Below are positions 1-8,499 of a DNA stretch of 64,000 nucleotides, piece by piece. Below the pieces are notes generated by a model. That model was given only the letters and a program-made list of their open reading frames with translations, was not told the origin of the DNA and did not search any database. This DNA comes from an uncultured Ferrovibrio sp. (lineage in GTDB: Bacteria; Pseudomonadota; Alphaproteobacteria; Ferrovibrionales; Ferrovibrionaceae), in NCBI RefSeq assembly GCF_937960835.1, contig NZ_CALGPC010000003.1:200263-264262 (forward strand), read 5' to 3'. The position numbers and the translations under genes were made by a program. Positions within the stretch are counted from its first letter, which is position 1. Each line of letters begins with the position of its first letter.

Positions 1-557
1 ACGTGGTAGACATCGACGGCGACGCCGAGATGCGTGTCATCGGGGCCCGAGCCGAGCGCATCGCAGATATCGAGCGCCTGGGCCAGCGTGTTCACGCAGG
101 CGCGGTCGGCGGCATACATCGGATGCAAGGGCTCGATCGCCAGCGGCACGCCGGCGGCCCTGGCATGTTCCAGGATTGCGGCGATGCCGTCCTGCACCTG
201 GGCGCGGGCACCAGCGAGGTCTTTTGAGCCCTGCGGCATGCCGCCGACGACCAGCACCAGGCATTGCGCATTCAGCGCCGCCGCATCGTCGATGGCGCGC
301 TTGTTGTCCTCGATTGCCGCCTTCCGCCCAGCCGCGTCTTTCGCCGGGAACATGCCGCCGCGGCAAAGCCCCGTGACAGTCAGTCCCACATCGCGGATAT
401 GTTTTGCCGCTTTCGCAGTAGTGTACTCCGCCAGCTTGTCACGCCAGGGCGAGATGCCGGTAATGCCATGGCGCGCGCAGCCTTCGATGCATTGCTGCAG
501 CGACCATTGCTCCTTCACCGTGGCGGTGTTGAGCGAAAGCGGCCCGGGCTTGCTCAT
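1..557 (-). CDS. Sugar phosphate isomerase/epimerase family protein (partial, 3' end outside window)
   Basis: The open frame starts at ATG 557 and runs off the left edge after about 185 residues. The protein has the repeating beta/alpha pattern of the xylose isomerase-like TIM barrel (AP endonuclease 2 family), including GITGISPWRDKL near residue 31, LVLVVGG near residue 100 and the IEPLHPMY strand, where a metal-binding Glu is usual in this fold. The start codon overlaps the stop of the DUF993 gene (ATGA), so the two are probably translationally coupled. It is the last visible gene of a five-gene catabolic operon. Enzymes of this fold isomerise, epimerise or beta-eliminate sugars and keto-sugars; the substrate cannot be told from sequence. 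Confidence 0.85.
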   Translation of the reverse strand, partial: MSKPGPLSLNTATVKEQWSLQQCIEGCARHGITGISPWRDKLAEYTTAKAAKHIRDVGLTVTGLCRGGMFPAKDAAGRKAAIEDNKRAIDDAAALNAQCLVLVVGGMPQGSKDLAGARAQVQDGIAAILEHARAAGVPLAIEPLHPMYAADRACVNTLAQALDICDALGSGPDDTHLGVAVDVYH

Positions 558-1717
558 GCGGCGATCCCATGCACGGCCATCACCGCCTTCATGCGGCTGG
601 CGGCGCGATCCGGGTCGCTGAGCAGGCCTGCTGCATCGGCCAGGCGGAACAGTTCGGCCAGATGCAGCGCAGAGCGCGTGCTCTGCTGGCCGCCAACCAT
701 GACGAAATGATCCTGATGGCCGTTCAGATAGGCCATGAAGACCACGCCGGTCTTGTAGAAGCGGGTCGGCGCCTTGAAGATGTGGCGTGACAGCGGCACG
801 GTAGGCGCCAGCAGCTCGTGGAAGGTCTTCTCATCGCCACGAGTGAGCGCGCCCAGAGCCGCCGAAGCGGCCGGCGCGATGGCATCGAAAATGCCGAGCA
901 ACGCATCGGAATGGCCCTGTTCGTCGCCCGCGATCAGTTCGGCATAATTGAAATCGTCGCCGGTATACATGCGCACGCCCTTGGGCAGGCGGCGGCGCAT
1001 GGTGATTTCCTTGTCCTTGTCCAGCAGCGAGATCTTGATGCCGTCGACCTTGGATGCATTGGCGGAAATGATGTCGAGGCAGACCTCCATCGCGGCCATA
1101 TGGTCGCCCTTGCCCCAATAGCCCAGCAGGGCCGGATCGAACATCTCGCCCAGCCAATGCAGGATCACCGGCTGCTTCACCTGCCTCAGGATATGGCCAT
1201 AGACCTGGACGTAATCATCGGGCGATCTGGCGCAGGCGGTAAGCGCGCGCGAGGCCATCAGGATGATGCGGCCGCCAAGCTTTTCAATCGCAGCGCATTG
1301 CTCTTCGTAGGCCGCGATCACCTTGTCTATGGTCACATCCGGGCCGGGCGGCAGATGATCGGTACCGGCGCCCGAGAAGACCACCGCGCCGGGCACATCT
1401 TTCGCGGCATCGAGCGAGCGGCGGATCAGCTCCAGCGCATCCTTCCATTCCAGCCCCATGCCGCGCTGCGCGGTATCCATCGCTTCGGCCACGCCAAAGC
1501 CCAGCGACCAGAGGTGCTGACGGAAGGCGATGGTACGCTCCCAGTCAATCGCCGGGGTCAGCCAGGGGTCGTGGTCGGCCAGGGGATCGGCCACGACATG
1601 GGCGGCAGCGAAGGCAACGCGGCTGAAGGGCGGCTTGGTGGCGGGAAAGGCCTTCGGCTGTTTCAGCGTATAGGGCGCCAGCTTGCCGGCGCTGATGGGG
1701 AGATTGAGCGTCGTCAT
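554..1717 (-). CDS. DUF993 / dihydrodipicolinate synthase-like TIM-barrel protein
   Basis: A 387-residue protein that I recognise as the DUF993 family, annotated in many genomes as dihydrodipicolinate synthase-like. Visible landmarks are WERTIAFRQHLWSLGFGVAE near residue 59, the GTDHLPPG loop near residue 117, and KVDGIKISLLD near residue 223, whose Lys sits where a class I aldolase Schiff-base Lys would be expected. The family usually sits beside Gfo/Idh/MocA dehydrogenases and xylose isomerase-like proteins, exactly as here. An aldolase or lyase step on a dehydrogenated sugar is plausible but unproven. The start lies 1 bp after the dehydrogenase stop and the stop overlaps the next gene by 4 bp, so it is internal to an operon. 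Confidence 0.87.
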   Translation of the reverse strand: MTTLNLPISAGKLAPYTLKQPKAFPATKPPFSRVAFAAAHVVADPLADHDPWLTPAIDWERTIAFRQHLWSLGFGVAEAMDTAQRGMGLEWKDALELIRRSLDAAKDVPGAVVFSGAGTDHLPPGPDVTIDKVIAAYEEQCAAIEKLGGRIILMASRALTACARSPDDYVQVYGHILRQVKQPVILHWLGEMFDPALLGYWGKGDHMAAMEVCLDIISANASKVDGIKISLLDKDKEITMRRRLPKGVRMYTGDDFNYAELIAGDEQGHSDALLGIFDAIAPAASAALGALTRGDEKTFHELLAPTVPLSRHIFKAPTRFYKTGVVFMAYLNGHQDHFVMVGGQQSTRSALHLAELFRLADAAGLLSDPDRAASRMKAVMAVHGIAA

Positions 1718-1718
1718 T

Positions 1719-2873
1719 TCAGACCTTCAATTCCGGCAGATCGATCCAGCGGCGTTCCTTCCAGCTCTTCAAGCCCGCTTCCGCCAGCTGCACGCCTTTC
1801 GCACCTTCGAGCAGGGTCCATTTGAACGGCTCGTTGTCGATGAGATGGCGGATGAACATCTCCCACTGGGCGCGGAAGCCGTTCGGATAGACCTGGTTGT
1901 CGGGAACTTCCTGCCAGGTCTCAAAGAAATTGATGGTCTGCGGAATGTCCGGATTCCACACCGGCTTCGGCGTCGCCGCGCGCGGCTGGATGAAGCATTT
2001 ATGCAGACCGGCCACGGCGGAGCCGAGCGTACCATCGACATGGAAGGTGACCAGATCGTCGCGCCGCACGCGGGTCACCCAAGAGGAATTGATCTGGGCG
2101 ATCACGCCGCCTTCCAGTTCGAAGGTGGCATAGGCCGCGTCGTCGGCATCCGCCTTGTAGGGCTTGCCGTTTTCGTCCCAGCGCTGCGGGATATGGGTGG
2201 CGCCGAGACAAGAAACGCTTTTGACATTGCCGAACAGGTTGTCGAGCACGTAGCGCCAGTGGCAGAGCATGTCGAGGATGATGCCGCCGCCGTCCTTCAG
2301 ACGATAATTCCAGGACGGCCGCTGCGCCGGCTGCCAGTCGCCTTCGAAGACCCAGTAGCCGAACTCCCCACGCACGGAGAGGATCTGGCCGAAGAATCCG
2401 CTGTCGATCAGCATTTTCATCTTCTGCAGGCCCGGCAGGAACAGCTTGTCCTGCACCACGCCGTTCTTGACGCCGTGCTGCTTGGCGGCCTTGACCAGCT
2501 CCATGGCGCTGTCGAGCGTTTCGGCGATCGGCTTCTCGCAATAAATGTCCTTGCCGGCTGCCATCGCCTTTTTCAGCAGATCGGCGCGGAGCTGCGTGGT
2601 GGCGGCGTCGAAGAACAGCGTGTCGTCCCTGTTCTTCAGCGCGCCGTCGAGATCGTCGGTATAGCGCTGGATGCCATACTGCCGGGCGAGCTGGGCCACC
2701 TTGTCGATATTGCGGCCGACCAGGATCGGATCGGGCATGACGCGGCGGCCATCCTTGAGCAATACCCCGCCATCCTTGCGGATCGCCACGATGGAGCGGA
2801 TAAGGTGCTGGTTCATGCCCATGCGTCCGGTGACGCCGTTCATGATGATGCCGAGGCGGATTTCCTTGCTCAT
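1719..2873 (-). CDS. Gfo/Idh/MocA family oxidoreductase
   Basis: NAD(P)-dependent dehydrogenase of 384 residues. The N-terminal Rossmann fold shows a glycine-rich turn (GIIMNGVTGRMG, about residues 8-19), and the family EKP motif with its catalytic-site Lys is at about 113-115 (YCEKPIAET). The C-terminal alpha/beta domain has the expected length. Members oxidise or reduce sugar hydroxyls, often at C3, so that an isomerase-like lyase can act next. It sits between the enolase-superfamily gene, whose stop it overlaps by 4 bp, and the DUF993 gene. The turn is unusual in reading MNGVTGRMG rather than plain GxGxxG, but the fold is clear. Confidence 0.93.
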   Translation of the reverse strand: MSKEIRLGIIMNGVTGRMGMNQHLIRSIVAIRKDGGVLLKDGRRVMPDPILVGRNIDKVAQLARQYGIQRYTDDLDGALKNRDDTLFFDAATTQLRADLLKKAMAAGKDIYCEKPIAETLDSAMELVKAAKQHGVKNGVVQDKLFLPGLQKMKMLIDSGFFGQILSVRGEFGYWVFEGDWQPAQRPSWNYRLKDGGGIILDMLCHWRYVLDNLFGNVKSVSCLGATHIPQRWDENGKPYKADADDAAYATFELEGGVIAQINSSWVTRVRRDDLVTFHVDGTLGSAVAGLHKCFIQPRAATPKPVWNPDIPQTINFFETWQEVPDNQVYPNGFRAQWEMFIRHLIDNEPFKWTLLEGAKGVQLAEAGLKSWKERRWIDLPELKV

Positions 2874-4306
2874 GATGCTTCCTTATTGGCAAAGGCGGAA
2901 TGAGGCATGGGCGCGAGCGTGGCCCAATCGGGTTCTGCGGCGCTGGCAAAGCCGGGTGCGGCGAGAAGACTGCCCAGCGCGATCTGGCCGTTTCGGATAG
3001 CCAGACGCGCGCGGCCCTGGTGATCGCCGTAAAGATCAGGATGCGCGGCGCGAAAGGCAGCCTGTTCGGAGAGCGGCGCAAAGCCGAAGCCATCGACAAA
3101 ATGATGGCCATTGCGCTCGACATGCGTCAGGCCCAGCACGGCAACCAGCGCCAGATCCTGCTGCAGCGCGAGGCCGGCCTGGCAGGTGAGGTCCTCTCCG
3201 GTAATGAAGTAGCTTTCGCCCCAGGCCTTGCAGCGGGCGGCATTCAGCACCGCCCGGTAGACGCCTTTGCAGGTCTTGGACGAGATGCCGCGATAGCCAA
3301 GATCGCGCGCCTGCGGGAAGACATCGTAATCGGCATCCGATTCATCGATGATGACCGGCACATCCTGGCCGAAGCGACCGAGCGGCCTGGACAGAGCCGA
3401 GACGCGCCTGATCGGCTGCTCGATATACAGAATCGAGCGGCAGAGATTCTGCAAAGCCGGCTCCGCCTGCATCGCCTGCCACAGCGCAGCGATGCCATCG
3501 GCATCGTCATACTGCTCGTTGCCATCGAGGCTGGCCTGATACGGCGCCGCATGGCGATCCAGCACGGCCGCGATGGCCTTGAGGCGGCTTAGGTCATCCG
3601 ACAGGTTGCCCCCGACCTTCAGCTTGAAATAGCGCAAGCCATAGGCAGCGATGGCGCCTTCCAGAGTTTCGGGCAGGCCGTCATTCAGGCGTCCTGCCGC
3701 CGGCAGGTCGGCCTCGGCCAGCGCGTCGAGCATGCCGACGGTATGGCGCGCGGCGATTTGCGAGGCCGGCTGCAGCAATTTCAGGAAACCATTGAGATCA
3801 AAACCGGCAAGGTCCGGCGTCAGCGCCACATCGATGCCGAAAAGATTCTGCTGCAAGGCTGCGGCAAACGGCAGGCCATGCAGACGGCAAAGTGCGTCGA
3901 TCACCGCGCGGTCGAGCAAGGCCGGGCCATAGCTGGCGACCAGGGCGTTCAGCCCCTGCCCTGCGCCCTGCTTCACCAGCGCGCGATGATGCATGGCGGA
4001 GTGGCCGAACGCGCTGCGCGGCGTTATGTCCGCGCAATAGGCGGCAACGGCATTCTGCAGGGATTGGCGAAGCTGGGCAAAATTCTGCTCGTTCGATAAA
4101 GCCGGGTCCTTGTCGAACCATTTCGGCACCATCAGTTCGGCAGCAGAGCCCCAGGCCTCGCGGCCATCCGGCAACGCGATGCGCAAGCGCACAAAAGCCT
4201 GCGGCGCCTCGGTCAGCGTAATCACGCCGAAGCGGAACGGCAGGCGCAGATGCACCAAACGCTCATAAAGCGCGATCTCCCGGATGCGGAAGACCGGCGC
4301 CGTCAT
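2870..4306 (-). CDS. Enolase-superfamily (mandelate racemase/muconate lactonizing-like) enzyme
   Basis: A 478-residue protein, longer than the usual 370-400 of the superfamily. The catalytic barrel is readable: a KxK pair (FKLKVGG, about 228-230), metal ligands at Asp261 region (SLDGNEQY), Glu296 (YIEQPI) and Asp321/Glu322 (IIDESDAD), and a Lys at about 344 in SSKTCKG. These residues abstract an alpha-proton next to a carboxylate, so a sugar-acid dehydratase, racemase or cycloisomerase is likely. The extra length lies in the N-terminal and capping region. Start and stop both overlap neighbours by 4 bp. The substrate is unknown; a carboxylate substrate would agree with the TTT transporter upstream. 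Confidence 0.88.
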   Translation of the reverse strand: MTAPVFRIREIALYERLVHLRLPFRFGVITLTEAPQAFVRLRIALPDGREAWGSAAELMVPKWFDKDPALSNEQNFAQLRQSLQNAVAAYCADITPRSAFGHSAMHHRALVKQGAGQGLNALVASYGPALLDRAVIDALCRLHGLPFAAALQQNLFGIDVALTPDLAGFDLNGFLKLLQPASQIAARHTVGMLDALAEADLPAAGRLNDGLPETLEGAIAAYGLRYFKLKVGGNLSDDLSRLKAIAAVLDRHAAPYQASLDGNEQYDDADGIAALWQAMQAEPALQNLCRSILYIEQPIRRVSALSRPLGRFGQDVPVIIDESDADYDVFPQARDLGYRGISSKTCKGVYRAVLNAARCKAWGESYFITGEDLTCQAGLALQQDLALVAVLGLTHVERNGHHFVDGFGFAPLSEQAAFRAAHPDLYGDHQGRARLAIRNGQIALGSLLAAPGFASAAEPDWATLAPMPHSAFANKEAS

Positions 4307-5130
4307 GGCAGCGCCTCCAGGATGCGGCGCAGATAGCGGATACTGTGCTCGGCCACGCCGGGACCGTCAGGCACGTATTCGAACGGCTCGACGCCGATAT
4401 CGCCCTGATAGTTGTTGCGCTTCAGCGCGGCGAGGATCGGGGCGAAATCCATCTCGCCCTGGCCGGGGCCGCGGCGGTTCGGGTCGTTGACCTGGATATG
4501 GCGGATCAGGCCGCTGGGCATCCATTCGTCGATCAACTGGGGCACCGACTGCTCTTCCGTCAGCCCGGCCGCCGAGCAGTCGATCATGGTGCAGAAATGA
4601 TTGCTGCCGATGCCTTCGACGATGCCGATCGCTTCGGCCACGGTATTGACGAAATTGGTCTCCTGACGCGACAGCGGCTCAAGGCAGTAGATCACGCCGG
4701 CCTCTTCCGCTGCCTCGGCGGCCTTGCGGAAAGCCTCCAGTGCCCAGCCCTTCGGCGCATGGATGTCGCGCTCGGGCAGGCGGCGCTGGGCCGGGGAGCC
4801 ATGCACCAGGTACCGTCCGCCCAATTCGGCACAGAGGCCACATAGCCGCTTCATCGCCTCGATGGTGCGGCGGCGGGTTGGCGGGTCCGGATCGGTGAGC
4901 GACAGGCCTTTCGGCGCAACCAACAGCCAATGCAGGCCGGTGATGGCAATGCCTACCTCTTCCGCCGCGCGGCGCAGCACGCGGCATTCGTTTGTGGTCA
5001 AGGCGAGCGGATCTTCAGCCAGAGTGAACGGCGCAACCTCCAAGCCGTCATAGCCGAGCGAGGCCGCATAGGCGCATTGCGCCTCAAACGGCATGCCGGC
5101 CAGGACTTCGTTGCAGAGCGCTATTCTCAT
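4303..5130 (-). CDS. Sugar phosphate isomerase/epimerase (xylose isomerase-like TIM barrel)
   Basis: A 275-residue single-domain TIM barrel and first gene of the five-gene operon. Metal-site strands are visible: YDGLEVAPF near residue 29, YCLEPLSRQ near 149, CTMIDCSAAG near 179, IRHIQVNDPNRRGPGQG near 206 and IGVEPFEY near 244. The layout resembles D-tagatose/D-psicose 3-epimerases and the lyases that act on 3-keto-glycosides. No Shine-Dalgarno sequence is visible before the ATG; instead a TetR-type palindrome ends 4 bp upstream and a -35/-10 pair lies just beyond it, so the leader would be about 17 nt. The specific reaction is not decided. Confidence 0.9.
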   Translation of the reverse strand: MRIALCNEVLAGMPFEAQCAYAASLGYDGLEVAPFTLAEDPLALTTNECRVLRRAAEEVGIAITGLHWLLVAPKGLSLTDPDPPTRRRTIEAMKRLCGLCAELGGRYLVHGSPAQRRLPERDIHAPKGWALEAFRKAAEAAEEAGVIYCLEPLSRQETNFVNTVAEAIGIVEGIGSNHFCTMIDCSAAGLTEEQSVPQLIDEWMPSGLIRHIQVNDPNRRGPGQGEMDFAPILAALKRNNYQGDIGVEPFEYVPDGPGVAEHSIRYLRRILEALP

Positions 5131-5133
5131 GAG

Positions 5134-5153
5134 AAGTAACCAATCAGTTACTT
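5134..5153. promoter_or_regulatory. TetR-type operator in front of the isomerase operon
   Basis: A 20-bp palindrome, AAGTAAC-N6-GTTACTT with AT at its centre. The same GTAAC...GTTAC core lies before tctC at 8424-8439 and I saw it nowhere else in the window. It directly follows the -10 hexamer of the operon promoter, covering the expected transcription start, which is typical of repression. The TetR-family gene at 8500-9159 is the obvious candidate binder; this pairing is inference. Confidence 0.72.
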
Positions 5154-5182
5154 ATCCTAGGGCCGGGCCGGCGCATCGTCAA
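5154..5182 (-). promoter_or_regulatory. Sigma70-type promoter of the isomerase operon
   Basis: On the minus strand TTGACG (5182-5177) is followed after 17 bp by TAGGAT (5159-5154). The -35 starts only 8 bp past the tctA stop codon, so the five-gene operon has its own promoter besides any read-through from tctCBA. The operator palindrome begins at the next base. Confidence 0.55.
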
Positions 5183-5189
5183 TCACGCC

Positions 5190-6716
5190 CTACAGCACGC
5201 GGCGGCGGAACGGCCGCAGCAGCAGGCCGGTGGCGGCACCGAAGGCCCGCCGTGCCGGCGGCACGCTCATCAGCACGGTCACCGCAACCAGCAGAAAGAT
5301 CACGAAGCTGATCGGGCGGGTGAAGAAGGGCGTAAGATCGCCATCCGACAGGGTCAGGCCGCGGCGCAGGCTTTTGTCCAGCAGATCGCCCAGCACGATA
5401 CCGAGCACCAGCGGCGCCATCGGATAATTCAGGCCGCGCAGGATCAGACCGATGATGCCGAAAGCCAGCATCACGATAATGTCGAACGGCCGCGAAGCAA
5501 TGGCATAGGAACCGACGGCGCAAAGCACGAAGATCACCGGCATGATCATCGGCCGGGGGACGGTGAGCACTTTCACCAGCAGCCTGGTGAGCGTCAGGCC
5601 ATAGAACAGGATGCCGATGGACGCCATCAGCATCATGGCGACGACGTCGTATACGAATTGCGGATTCTCGACCATGATCAGCGGCCCGGGCCGCACGCCA
5701 TGGATCATCATCGCCGCCAGCAGAACGGCGGCGGGCGCGGAACCCGGCACGGCAAGCGTCAGCACGGGAATGACCGAACCCGGCACGCAGGCATTGTCGC
5801 CGGTTTCGGCGGCCATCAGGCCCTCCACCGAGCCCTTGCCGAATTTCTCCTTCTCCTTGCTGGCGCGGCGCGCGGCGGCATAGGAGCTCCAGGCGGCAAC
5901 ATCCTCGCCCACGCCGGGGACAATCCCGACAAAGGTGCCGATCAGGCCCGAGCGGATGACGGTGCGCCAGTACTGCAGCACGTCGCCGATTTTCGGGATG
6001 ACGGAATCGAATGCATTCACCACGAACTTCGCCGGCTTGTCCTTCATCACGCTGAGCACCTCGGCGAAGCCGAAGACGCCGACCAGCGCCGGGATCAGCG
6101 CAATGCCGCCGGAAAGGTCGTGAATGCCGAAGGTGAAGCGGTCATAGGCGTACATGCCTTCCTGGCCGATGCAGGCGATGAACAGCCCGATGAAGCCGGC
6201 GATCCAGCCTTTCAGCGGATCGGTGCCGGTGAGATTGCCCGAAATCACCACGCCGAAAACAGCAAGCCAGAAGAATTCATAGGCGCCGAATTTCAACGCC
6301 ATCTCGCCCAGCACCGGCGTGAACAGCGCCAGGAAGAACATGCCAATCCAGGTGCCGAGCACCGAGCCTGAGGTCGCAATACCCATGGCACGGCCAGCCA
6401 GGCCCTGCTTGGCCAGCGCGTGACCGTCAAGGCAGGAGGCCGCCGAAGCCGGCGTACCGGGAATGTTGAGCAGGATGGCGCTGCGGCTGCCGCCATAAAT
6501 GGCGCCAACGTAGGTGCAGATCAGGATCAGCAGCGCCTCTCCCGGCTGCAGCTTGAGCGTCATCGTCGTCATCAGCGCGACGCCCATCGTGGCAGTGAGG
6601 CCTGGCAGTGCGCCGATGATGACGCCAAGCAGGGTGGAGGCCAGCGCGTAAAAGATGATCTGCGGCGTAGAGAATGTGGCTATCGAAGTGGCGAAGCCGA
6701 TCAGACCGTCCAACAT
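5190..6716 (-). CDS. tctA: Tripartite tricarboxylate transporter large permease TctA
   Basis: A 508-residue, strongly hydrophobic inner-membrane protein with about 11-12 predicted membrane spans. The family signature GALPGLTATMGVALM is near residue 36, and a long conserved loop starts SRSAILLNIPGTPASAASC near residue 77. TctA forms the translocation channel of TTT systems, energised by ion gradients, and takes substrate from the periplasmic TctC protein. It is the third gene of tctC-tctB-tctA. TTT systems import carboxylates such as citrate, tartrate and tricarballylate, so the substrate of this island probably carries a carboxylate; the specificity is not readable. Confidence 0.96.
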   Translation of the reverse strand: MLDGLIGFATSIATFSTPQIIFYALASTLLGVIIGALPGLTATMGVALMTTMTLKLQPGEALLILICTYVGAIYGGSRSAILLNIPGTPASAASCLDGHALAKQGLAGRAMGIATSGSVLGTWIGMFFLALFTPVLGEMALKFGAYEFFWLAVFGVVISGNLTGTDPLKGWIAGFIGLFIACIGQEGMYAYDRFTFGIHDLSGGIALIPALVGVFGFAEVLSVMKDKPAKFVVNAFDSVIPKIGDVLQYWRTVIRSGLIGTFVGIVPGVGEDVAAWSSYAAARRASKEKEKFGKGSVEGLMAAETGDNACVPGSVIPVLTLAVPGSAPAAVLLAAMMIHGVRPGPLIMVENPQFVYDVVAMMLMASIGILFYGLTLTRLLVKVLTVPRPMIMPVIFVLCAVGSYAIASRPFDIIVMLAFGIIGLILRGLNYPMAPLVLGIVLGDLLDKSLRRGLTLSDGDLTPFFTRPISFVIFLLVAVTVLMSVPPARRAFGAATGLLLRPFRRRVL

Positions 6717-6737
6717 GGCAACTTGCTCAGTTCACAT

Positions 6738-7256
6738 TCAAGGCAGACGCACGAGGAAGAGATCCTCGAACACATACTGGATGATCAGGCCTGACAGCAG
6801 GCCATGCACGACGGCAATGAGGATGCCACGCGCAAGCTGGCCTTTCGCACGGCGCTCTTCGTACTGAAAGATGACGACGAAGACGGCGATATAGATCGCG
6901 GTCGCCAGCCAGAAGGGCAGCAGGCTTTTGATCAGCGCGCCGGCATAGATGAGCGACCAGCCCAGGGATACAGCAAGCCGCCAATGCTGAGACGGAATGA
7001 AAGACCGGCGCTGACGCGGCGCCAGCGCACCGGCGCGGATGGCACGGCTCGCCAGGATCACGCCCATGAAGGCGATGGAGGCGCCGAGAATGCCGGGCAG
7101 CAGGCCCGGGATCGTATAGATGGTGACCTGCAGATGCGCGAGGCGGTCCATCGCCCAGCTGCCCCAGACGATGGCAAGTCCGAACAGAATCCAGAAGACG
7201 CCCGCCCACAGATCGGCGCGCGGCGATGGCTTGTCATCCTGAGGCGTCGCATCCAT
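6738..7256 (-). CDS. tctB: Tripartite tricarboxylate transporter small membrane protein TctB
   Basis: A 172-residue protein with four hydrophobic segments (starting near FWILFGLAIVWGSW, LLPGILGASIAFMGVI, LAVSLGWSLIYAGALI and FWLATAIYIAVFVVIF), the normal TctB layout. I place the start at ATG 7256 because AGGAGA precedes it by 7-8 bp; an in-frame upstream extension to 7313 has no ribosome site. TctB is the poorly conserved small partner of TctA. It lies 21 bp before tctA in the same operon. Confidence 0.9.
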   Translation of the reverse strand: MDATPQDDKPSPRADLWAGVFWILFGLAIVWGSWAMDRLAHLQVTIYTIPGLLPGILGASIAFMGVILASRAIRAGALAPRQRRSFIPSQHWRLAVSLGWSLIYAGALIKSLLPFWLATAIYIAVFVVIFQYEERRAKGQLARGILIAVVHGLLSGLIIQYVFEDLFLVRLP

Positions 7257-7321
7257 CGAAGATTCTCCTGACACGAAGCGGCCGCCCGGTGCGCGCCGGG
7301 CGGCCAGGCTCATTCACGCAG

Positions 7322-8341
7322 TTACGGCTTGGGGATGCCGACGGTGTCGGGTGAGACCTTCGCCTTGCCGCCTTCCTGCAGAATCCAGGCAGCGCCCTGG
7401 ATCGCCGGGAAGGCCGCCTTCTTGGCGGCTTCGCCGTACTGCGGGTCGAACAGCGCGCCCTTTTCGGTGGCGTATTTCTTCAGCGCGGCCGAATTCTTCA
7501 TCTTCTCGGCCCAGATCTTGTCGAGCGTGGCCGTGACTTCCGCCGGCACGCCCTTCGGCACGAAGATGCCGAAATAGTTGGTCTCGGTACGGAAGTTCGG
7601 CAGCGTCTTGGTCACCGGCTCGATCGGCGCCATGCCTTCGATCTCCAGCGGCTTGTCGGCCAGCACCGCCAGCGGACGCAGACGTTTGGCGCGGATCATC
7701 TCGACCTGCTCGACGCCAAGCTGGGTGGTGACCTCCGTCTCGCCCGAGACAGTGGCGATCACCGCGGGATTGCCGCCATCGTAGGAAACGTGTTTGTAGG
7801 TGACGCCCGCGCCGCGCGCCAAGGCTTCAGAGCCGAAGTGACCGGATGAATTCACGCCCGCCGTAGCGATCGAGATCTGCCCCGGCTTGGCCTTCATCGC
7901 GTCGATCAATTCCTTCAGCGTCTTGTAGGGCGAATTGGGATTCACGCTGACGACCGACTGATTGGCAACGGTGAGATAGAAATGCCAATCGTCCATCTTG
8001 GTGTCGAGCAGGCCGGAGACCGCATAGGTACCGACATCCTTCGCCGCGCCCGAAGCCCAGGTATAGCCGTCCTTGGCCGCTTCCAGCACGCTCTTGGTGC
8101 CGATCGAGCCCGAGGCGCCGGGCTGGTTGACCACGACAACCTTCTGGCCAAGCGCGTTTTCAAGCTCGCTGGCGGTGACGCGGATCACCTGGTCGGTGGA
8201 GCCGCCGGCCGCCCAGGGTACAACGATGGTGATCGGCTTGGTCGGTTTCCACTCTGCCTGGGCCGGAGCCGGGAGGCTCAGGCTGACTGCGCCCAGCACA
8301 AAGCCAGCGATTGCGGCACGAGACACGATACTGCCTGCCAT
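7322..8341 (-). CDS. tctC: Tripartite tricarboxylate transporter substrate-binding protein TctC (Bug family)
   Basis: A 339-residue periplasmic binding protein. A signal peptide is clear (hydrophobic run AAIAGFVLGAVSLSL, cleavage probably after PAQA near residue 29). The Bug-family ITIVVPWAAGGSTD motif near residue 38 forms the loop that coordinates the ligand's carboxylate through water. The start at ATG 8341 is set by GGAGGAAAAACGCC just upstream; an in-frame extension to 8416 lacks one and would break the signal peptide. First gene of tctCBA. The TetR-type palindrome lies about 83 bp upstream. Confidence 0.95.
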   Translation of the reverse strand: MAGSIVSRAAIAGFVLGAVSLSLPAPAQAEWKPTKPITIVVPWAAGGSTDQVIRVTASELENALGQKVVVVNQPGASGSIGTKSVLEAAKDGYTWASGAAKDVGTYAVSGLLDTKMDDWHFYLTVANQSVVSVNPNSPYKTLKELIDAMKAKPGQISIATAGVNSSGHFGSEALARGAGVTYKHVSYDGGNPAVIATVSGETEVTTQLGVEQVEMIRAKRLRPLAVLADKPLEIEGMAPIEPVTKTLPNFRTETNYFGIFVPKGVPAEVTATLDKIWAEKMKNSAALKKYATEKGALFDPQYGEAAKKAAFPAIQGAAWILQEGGKAKVSPDTVGIPKP

Positions 8342-8423
8342 GGCGTTTTTCCTCCGTTGCGTGACCATCTTTGTGGCCGTTGGCAACAGCATTTCGCCGC
8401 CCGCCGCTCTTGTCAACGGAGAA

Positions 8424-8439
8424 GTAACTGGTCAGTTAC
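8424..8439. promoter_or_regulatory. TetR-type operator in front of tctCBA
   Basis: A perfect palindrome, GTAACTG-N2-CAGTTAC, sharing the AAGTAAC half-site with the operator at 5134-5153. It lies in the 158-bp gap between the TetR gene and tctC. A perfect -35 hexamer TTGACA (minus strand, 8416-8411) begins 7 bp downstream of it; only a poor -10 (AATGCT, 17-bp spacing) follows. Binding here would block polymerase at tctC. Confidence 0.7.
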
Positions 8440-8499
8440 GAAATTGGCGTTTCGCCTGTGACCTTCCAAGGGTTCGCCCAAGGGGTGCCAGGAGACCGT

